Position numbers and translations under genes: made by a program. The notes beneath the pieces are model-generated. The model was given only the letters and a program-made list of their open reading frames with translations. It was not told the origin of the DNA and searched no databases. DNA of 12,310 nt from Prevotella sp. (GTDB taxonomy: Bacteria > Bacteroidota > Bacteroidia > Bacteroidales > Bacteroidaceae). Below are positions 7,595-12,310 of the stretch, piece by piece (the first letter of the stretch is position 1; each line of letters starts with the position of its first letter). The stretch is from contig JAFPAS010000116.1 of assembly GCA_017424205.1 (NCBI GenBank), positions 1 to 12,310 on the forward strand. The letters run 5' to 3'.

Positions 7595-10228
7595 ATGAAT
7601 CGACTATACACTTTAATATTATTTTTATTCTGTTCTATAGTACTTTCGGCACAGACCATACATGTATCTGCCCCGCAAAATGTCAGTGCAGGAGAGCAGT
7701 TCCGGCTACAATATAAAGTTATGACTCAAGACGTTGAAGACTTTCGGGCCGGCGAAGTGCCCGAAGGACTTGAAGTGCTTATGGGACCAAGAACAAGTGT
7801 ACAGTCGAGTTTCCAGATGACAAACGGCCACACTTCAAGCTCGTCTTCCATCACATATACTTATATACTATATGCCGAAGAAGCTGGAACATACACTATT
7901 CCAGCAGCAAATGCTATTGTTAACGGAAAGAAAGCGTCGTCTGCTTCAGTAAAAATAAAAGTCAGCGGACAAGCAAACAGCAATGCTGGTAATTCTAATA
8001 TGCGGCAGGAGCCAGGAGCACAAATACACCAGGCTGGAGCACGTATCTCAGGAAACGACCTCTTTATAAAAGTTTCTGCAAACAAAAGCCGTGTACACGA
8101 GCAGGAGCCTATTCTGCTCACATATAAAGTATATACTCAGGTTGAACTCACTCAGCTTGAAGGAAAAATGCCCGACCTCAAGGGATTTCATACACAAGAG
8201 ATTCCACAGCCAGCACAGAAATCATTCCATATAGAGACAATTGACGGACGTCCATACCGTTGTGTAACATGGAGCCAGTATGTCATGTATCCGCAAATGA
8301 CAGGCGAACTTGAAATCCCATCTATTACATATAAAGGAATTGTTGTTCAAGAAAACCGAAATGTAGACCCTTTCGAGGCTTTCTTTAATGGCGGATCTGC
8401 TTATATCGAAGTGAAGAAAAGCATAGTTGCGCCGGCATTAACTATACAGGTTGACCCACTGCCAACTCGTCCAGCTGGATTTTCTGGCGGTGTAGGAAAT
8501 TTCACTATATCAAGTTCAATAGATAAAGAAAATGTTGCTGCAAACGAGCCTGTTACACTGCGAGTTGTAATTAACGGCACAGGAAATCTTAAACTCATTA
8601 AACAGCCTGTTGTAGATTTTCCTAAAGACTTTGACAAATATGACCCGAAAACTACAGATAAGACACGATTAACTGCTAATGGTGTCGAAGGAAACGTCAT
8701 ATACGACTTCCTTTTTGTCCCACGAAATCAAGGCAACTATACCATCCCTCCAATTGAACTGACATATTATGACACAAAACAAAATACATATAAAACAGTA
8801 AAGACGCTACCGCAAACAATACATGTCACTCCTGGAGAGAAAAGCACTACTTCCGTATCAGATTTTAAGGAGAAAGAACAAGATATTCGCGGACTGATGC
8901 TTGGCAACGACAAGACAACATCACGCAATATATTCTTCGCAACACAGACATATAAGGCTACAATAACCATCATCATTATTATCTTTGTAGTGTTGATATG
9001 GATTTTCAGAAAGCGTGCTATAGCAAATGCTGATATTGTAGGAAAACGCGGAAAGAAAGCTAATAAGGTTGCTACAAAACGACTGAAGAATGCTGCAAAA
9101 CTCATGAAGCAGCAGAAGCACGAAGCCTTTTACGACGAAGTATTAAGAGCTCTCTGGGGATATGTAGGCGACAAACTAAACATTCCTGTATCAGAACTCT
9201 CACGCGAGAATATCACAGAACGACTCACCGAGCGCAACGTCGATAGCGACATCATCAACACTTTTGTTGATGCAATAGACGAATGTGAGTTTGCACGATA
9301 TGCTCCAGGCGAGACTCGCGGCAAAATGACAAGCGTATATGATAAAGCAATGAAAGGCATTACAAATATTGACGATTTCCTAAAAGGAAAGAGAAGAACA
9401 GCAGACAGCAACTCTGAACGTAACAATAATAAGAAAACACATAACGGCATGAATATTTCACGCATGCTACTCATTCTCATGGCGCTCACCTTGTCACAGC
9501 CTCACGCCTATGCTGAACTGACAAAAGAGTCTGCCGACGAGGCATACTCTAAAGGAAACTATCAGAAAGCAATAAAAACATACGAACAGTTGCTGAAAAA
9601 GACACCATCGGCAGAACTATACTATAATCTCGGCAATGCATACTACCGTACTGACAATATACCAAAAGCAATAATAGCATACGAAAAAGCACAACGACTA
9701 ATGCCGGGAAATGCTGACATTGCACACAATCTGTCTGTTGCACGCACAAAAACTATTGACAAAATGCAACCTCAGCAAGAGACAATCATAGTAGCTGGAT
9801 GGCATGCATTTGTTAACATGTTCAATACAAACACTTGGGCAACTATCTCTGTTATATCACTTCTGCTTGTTGTGCTACTAACACTGACTTATCTTTTTTC
9901 AGATATGGTCATGCTGCGTAAAGCTGGATTCTATGGAGCCATAGCATTGTTCTTAATCTTCATCATTAGCAATGTTTGCGCTTACAACCAGCTAAAACGC
10001 TTAGAGTCAAAAGCTGAAGCCATAATTATTCGCTCAGCATGCAACGTAAAGAAGTCGCCAGAACCAAAGGCTGCAGATGCAGCTATCATACATGAAGGTA
10101 CACACATCACCATTATTGATGAGACAATCAAAGGGTGGTATGAGGTTATCCTTGATGACGGCACAGAAGGCTGGATTACAGACGATGCAGCAGAAAGAAT
10201 TATCATACCTAATAACATAAGCAGATAA
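7595..10228 (+). CDS. batD: BatD-BatE fusion protein
   Basis: A single 877-residue frame that holds two proteins usually encoded separately. Residues 1-618 are BatD: a signal peptide (cleavage near LSA/Q, residue 19), a beta-rich periplasmic region (20-450), a membrane segment (about 455-472) followed by RKR, and a cytoplasmic helical module (about 513-580) related to the BatX-like protein. A polar linker, SNSERNNNKKTHNG, follows. Residues 619-877 are BatE: an in-frame ATG at 9449 (Met619) opens a signal-peptide-like helix ending AYA/E near 640, then TPR repeats (about 645-730), two membrane segments (about 747-768 and 777-796) and an SH3-like domain (about 806-870, with GWYEV and GWI). No stop codon or frame change lies between the halves. 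The topology works fused: BatD's cytoplasmic tail leads into a helix that crosses to the periplasm. Cleavage, or separate initiation at 9449, cannot be excluded. Confidence 0.92.
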   Translation: MNRLYTLILFLFCSIVLSAQTIHVSAPQNVSAGEQFRLQYKVMTQDVEDFRAGEVPEGLEVLMGPRTSVQSSFQMTNGHTSSSSSITYTYILYAEEAGTYTIPAANAIVNGKKASSASVKIKVSGQANSNAGNSNMRQEPGAQIHQAGARISGNDLFIKVSANKSRVHEQEPILLTYKVYTQVELTQLEGKMPDLKGFHTQEIPQPAQKSFHIETIDGRPYRCVTWSQYVMYPQMTGELEIPSITYKGIVVQENRNVDPFEAFFNGGSAYIEVKKSIVAPALTIQVDPLPTRPAGFSGGVGNFTISSSIDKENVAANEPVTLRVVINGTGNLKLIKQPVVDFPKDFDKYDPKTTDKTRLTANGVEGNVIYDFLFVPRNQGNYTIPPIELTYYDTKQNTYKTVKTLPQTIHVTPGEKSTTSVSDFKEKEQDIRGLMLGNDKTTSRNIFFATQTYKATITIIIIIFVVLIWIFRKRAIANADIVGKRGKKANKVATKRLKNAAKLMKQQKHEAFYDEVLRALWGYVGDKLNIPVSELSRENITERLTERNVDSDIINTFVDAIDECEFARYAPGETRGKMTSVYDKAMKGITNIDDFLKGKRRTADSNSERNNNKKTHNGMNISRMLLILMALTLSQPHAYAELTKESADEAYSKGNYQKAIKTYEQLLKKTPSAELYYNLGNAYYRTDNIPKAIIAYEKAQRLMPGNADIAHNLSVARTKTIDKMQPQQETIIVAGWHAFVNMFNTNTWATISVISLLLVVLLTLTYLFSDMVMLRKAGFYGAIALFLIFIISNVCAYNQLKRLESKAEAIIIRSACNVKKSPEPKAADAAIIHEGTHITIIDETIKGWYEVILDDGTEGWITDDAAERIIIPNNISR

Positions 10229-10348
10229 TTCATAAGGTACTATAAGACATCCTCAATTGCCCAAAGGAACAGACATTTCAGTAATTTCGTCAATATCTGA
10301 TATTATAAACATTCTCAGAACAGAACAACAATATCCAAATATCATAAA
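10229..10348 (+). promoter_or_regulatory. Gap after the Bat operon with weak promoter-like elements
   Basis: TAATTTCG at 10282-10289 differs from TAnnTTTG at one base, with TTG at 10257-10259 upstream at a slightly long spacing of 22 bases. A 13-base perfect palindrome AATATCTGATATT lies at 10292-10304. No terminator-like hairpin with a T run follows the BatD-BatE stop, so read-through into the hydrolase gene is possible. Low confidence. Confidence 0.3.
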
Positions 10349-10990
10349 ATGCTGAACATAAAGACATTCACCGTCAATCCTCTACAAGAAAATTGTTACA
10401 TACTGAGCGATGAAACAAAAGAGTGTGTCATAATTGACTGTGGCGCATTTACAGAAAACGAGTGCAAAGAGATAATTGACTACATCCATTCAGAACAATT
10501 AAAGCCTGTTCATCTAATTGCTACACACGGACATTTTGACCACAATCTTGGTATCGGGGCTATGCAGCAGGCTTTTGGAATAAAGCTTAAAATACATCGT
10601 GCTGACGAACAGCATGTACGCAACATCAGCCAGCAGGCTCAAGACTTTATGGGTATGGTCGTTAATTTCACGCCTCAGATAGATGCATTCATAACTGGCG
10701 GCGACATAATAAATTTCGGCACACATCATTTGCAGTGCATTGCCGCACCAGGTCATAGCATGGGTGGACTGTTATTTTACTGCGAAGAAGAGAAAGTTTT
10801 ATTTTCTGGCGACACCCTTTTCCGCTGTTCCATCGGCAGGACGGATTTGCCAGGAGGCTCTATGTTCATGATAATAAATAGTCTGCGCCAACTCTGTCAG
10901 CTGCCAGACAGTGTTACAGTTTATCCTGGACACGGTCCGCTTACTACCATCAGCTACGAACTGGCACACAATCCATACTTAGACAGATAA
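10349..10990 (+). CDS. Metallo-beta-lactamase-fold hydrolase, glyoxalase II-like
   Basis: A 213-residue cytoplasmic enzyme (no signal peptide) of the MBL superfamily, closest in style to the YcbL/glyoxalase II branch. All metal ligands are visible: His60, His62, Asp64 and His65 in THGHFDH, His136 in PGHSMGG, Asp155 in FSGDTLF, and His195 in YPGHGP. The block FRCSIGRTDLPGGS (159-171) is typical of this branch. These enzymes bind two metals, often zinc, and hydrolyse thioesters or related bonds, but the substrate here cannot be read from sequence. Length fits the single-domain YcbL type, which is shorter than classical GloB because it lacks most of the C-terminal helical domain. It lies between the Bat operon and ruvC with no obvious functional tie to either. 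A strong hairpin follows. Confidence 0.9.
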   Translation: MLNIKTFTVNPLQENCYILSDETKECVIIDCGAFTENECKEIIDYIHSEQLKPVHLIATHGHFDHNLGIGAMQQAFGIKLKIHRADEQHVRNISQQAQDFMGMVVNFTPQIDAFITGGDIINFGTHHLQCIAAPGHSMGGLLFYCEEEKVLFSGDTLFRCSIGRTDLPGGSMFMIINSLRQLCQLPDSVTVYPGHGPLTTISYELAHNPYLDR

Positions 10991-11000
10991 ATACCTGAGT

Positions 11001-11098
11001 GAGTAACACATAATATAATGTATATTGCTGGTAAAACGTATTGCGATACGACAATACCTCCATATACGTCATAATTGTATTATGTGTTATTCTTTTTT
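11001..11098 (+). terminator. Nested long hairpin with T run before ruvC
   Basis: Outer arms 11001-11019 and 11074-11092 pair over 19 base pairs, with two G-U wobbles and no mismatch, followed by six T residues at 11093-11098. The interior folds further: 11020-11025 with 11062-11067, 11030-11033 with 11055-11058, and a perfect apical hairpin 11037-11041 with 11046-11050 around TGCG. The stem plus T run fits an intrinsic terminator for the hydrolase gene (10 bases after its stop). The long structured interior is unusual and could also be a small palindromic element or a structured RNA. Confidence 0.65.
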
Positions 11099-11123
11099 CT
11101 ATATATAACCACAAAGATTTCCA

Positions 11124-11723
11124 TTGGCTACAGAAAAAATAATACTTGGCATTGACCCAGGCACCAACATCATGGGATATGGCGTACTGAGAGTAATAGG
11201 CAATAAAGCCACCATGATCGCTATGGGCGGAATAGACATGCGCAAAATGACCGATCCTTATCTCAGGCTTGGCCATATTTTCAAGCGTGTAACAGGTATC
11301 ATCGATGAGTACCTGCCAGACGAAATGGCCATAGAAGCACCCTTCTTCGGTAAGAACGTACAGTCAATGCTAAAATTAGGCAGAGCGCAGGGGGTTGCTA
11401 TTGCAGCAGCAATACAACGCGACATCCCTATACATGAATATGCACCGCTAAAGATTAAAATGGCTCTGACAGGCAATGGTGCAGCATCGAAAGAACAGGT
11501 TGCTGGAATGCTTCAGCGTATGCTAAGCATCGAAAAGGCAGAAATGCCGAAGTGCATGGATGCTACTGACGCATTGGCTGCAGCCTACTGCCATTTCATA
11601 CAGATGGGAGCGCCACAGAGCAGTGAGAAACACTACTCTTCGTGGAAAGACTTTGTCTCTCGCAATAAAAACAGGCTGACAACCACAGGAAAAACAAATA
11701 TCAACACAAACACAGACGATTAG
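11124..11723 (+). CDS. ruvC: RuvC crossover-junction endodeoxyribonuclease
   Basis: This is the Holliday-junction resolvase, which cuts four-way DNA junctions symmetrically together with RuvAB branch migration. All four acidic catalytic residues are present: Asp11 in GIDPGT, Glu71 in AIEAPF, and Asp146 and Asp149 in MDATDAL. The start must be TTG 11124: a stop codon lies in frame at 11106-11108, no ATG precedes the catalytic GIDPG, and the TTG places that motif at the normal distance from the N-terminus. At 199 residues it is slightly longer than many RuvC proteins because of a polar Ser/Lys/Asn/Thr-rich tail (about 165-199). No promoter is evident between the hairpin and the start. The following ABC gene begins 12 bases after the stop, so the two are probably co-transcribed. 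Confidence 0.95.
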   Translation: MATEKIILGIDPGTNIMGYGVLRVIGNKATMIAMGGIDMRKMTDPYLRLGHIFKRVTGIIDEYLPDEMAIEAPFFGKNVQSMLKLGRAQGVAIAAAIQRDIPIHEYAPLKIKMALTGNGAASKEQVAGMLQRMLSIEKAEMPKCMDATDALAAAYCHFIQMGAPQSSEKHYSSWKDFVSRNKNRLTTTGKTNINTNTDD

Positions 11724-11735
11724 CAAATATTTCTC

Positions 11736-12310
11736 ATGCAGAAAATTATAAATATAGAAAACGGAATTTGTCGAATGCCAGCATGGCGTATGGCAGAACC
11801 CGTCAACTTCTGTTTGAACGACGGCGAGCATATAGCCATAGTTGGACCTAACGGAGCAGGAAAATCAATGCTGGCTGATATCATAACCGGAGCACACGCA
11901 TTGATGCCAATGAATCCTGTAAAATATGATTTCGCTCCATCAAAGGCAAAGATGGTCAGCGACAATATAAAATATATCACATTCCGCGACTCTTACGGTA
12001 CAGCAGACACCAATTACTACCATCAGCAACGATGGAATCAAAACGATATTGATGAGACACCAACCGTAGCTGAATTGCTTGACGAGTCCTTCCGCATAGC
12101 TTTCACAGCGCTGACACGTAAGACTGCATTCGATAAGTTTGCCGTACGCGACGAAACACCCGAACAGGAGCAGATACGAGTACAACAAGAAGAAGCCGAA
12201 CGTCAGGCCATGCACAAAACTTTGGAGAAAGTACGTGACAGACTCTACAGTATCTTCCATCTTGACACTTTGCTCGACAAGCATATCATACTGCTTTCAA
12301 GTGGAGAACT
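11736..12310 (+). CDS. ABC ATPase, ModF-like (5' part, runs off the window)
   Basis: An open frame from ATG 11736 to the window end (191 complete codons, no stop), 12 bases after ruvC. Walker A is GPNGAGKS (residues 37-44), and the window ends within the ABC signature, LSSGE at 187-191. There is no signal peptide or membrane segment, so this is a cytoplasmic ATPase. Between these motifs lie FRDSYG and a YYHQQRWNQND block (about 94-104), then a charged Gln/Glu/Arg-rich helix (about 139-170). A canonical Q-loop is hard to place, but the QQRW glutamines are candidates. The large spacing from Walker A to signature and the wording resemble ModF-type proteins, which have two ABC domains in one chain and are often annotated as molybdate-transport ATPases without firm evidence. 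The second domain, if present, lies beyond the window. Substrate is unknown. Confidence 0.85.
   Translation, partial: MQKIINIENGICRMPAWRMAEPVNFCLNDGEHIAIVGPNGAGKSMLADIITGAHALMPMNPVKYDFAPSKAKMVSDNIKYITFRDSYGTADTNYYHQQRWNQNDIDETPTVAELLDESFRIAFTALTRKTAFDKFAVRDETPEQEQIRVQQEEAERQAMHKTLEKVRDRLYSIFHLDTLLDKHIILLSSGE

Noticed and set aside
11001..11098. CRISPR repeat or tRNA in the hydrolase-ruvC gap
   Set aside because: There is one inverted repeat only, no direct repeats with spacers, and no cloverleaf with conserved T-loop bases.

Overview
The window reads as chromosomal DNA of a Bacteroidota bacterium, most likely Bacteroidales and plausibly Prevotellaceae. Three things point there: an almost complete aerotolerance (Bat) operon in the Bacteroidales gene order, a promoter of the TTG / TAnnTTTG type used by the Bacteroidota primary sigma factor, and weak or absent Shine-Dalgarno signals before most starts. 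The genus is an inference from protein style. All supported genes lie on the + strand, and no mobile element, tRNA, rRNA or CRISPR array was seen.

Layout. (1) Positions 17-1529: a well-formed promoter and a DegP/HtrA-type periplasmic serine protease with an intact catalytic triad. (2) 1530-1723: an intergenic region with two hairpins, the first a likely terminator. (3) 1724-10228: the Bat operon: MoxR AAA+ ATPase, DUF58 protein, a membrane protein resembling a short BatD (called BatX-like here), BatA and BatB (membrane-anchored VWA proteins with complete MIDAS motifs), BatC (TPR plus a Q/N/K-rich tail), and one 877-residue protein that joins BatD and BatE in a single reading frame. (4) 10349-10990: a glyoxalase II-like metallo-beta-lactamase-fold hydrolase. 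(5) 10991-11123: an elaborate nested hairpin ending in a T run. (6) 11124-11723: RuvC Holliday-junction resolvase with a TTG start. (7) 11736 to the window end: the 5' part of a ModF-like ABC ATPase, 12 bases after ruvC.

How the genes may work together. MoxR and DUF58 are predicted cytoplasmic. BatA and BatB carry VWA domains that the positive-inside rule places on the periplasmic side. BatC and the BatE part place TPR domains there as well. The BatX-like protein and BatD have periplasmic beta-rich regions and related cytoplasmic helical modules. This suggests an envelope complex whose metal-dependent VWA assembly is remodelled by MoxR. The upstream HtrA protease fits an envelope-maintenance theme but has its own promoter and is separated by a hairpin.

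The most interesting items are the BatD-BatE fusion, the shared BatX/BatD cytoplasmic module, and the 92-base nested hairpin before ruvC.
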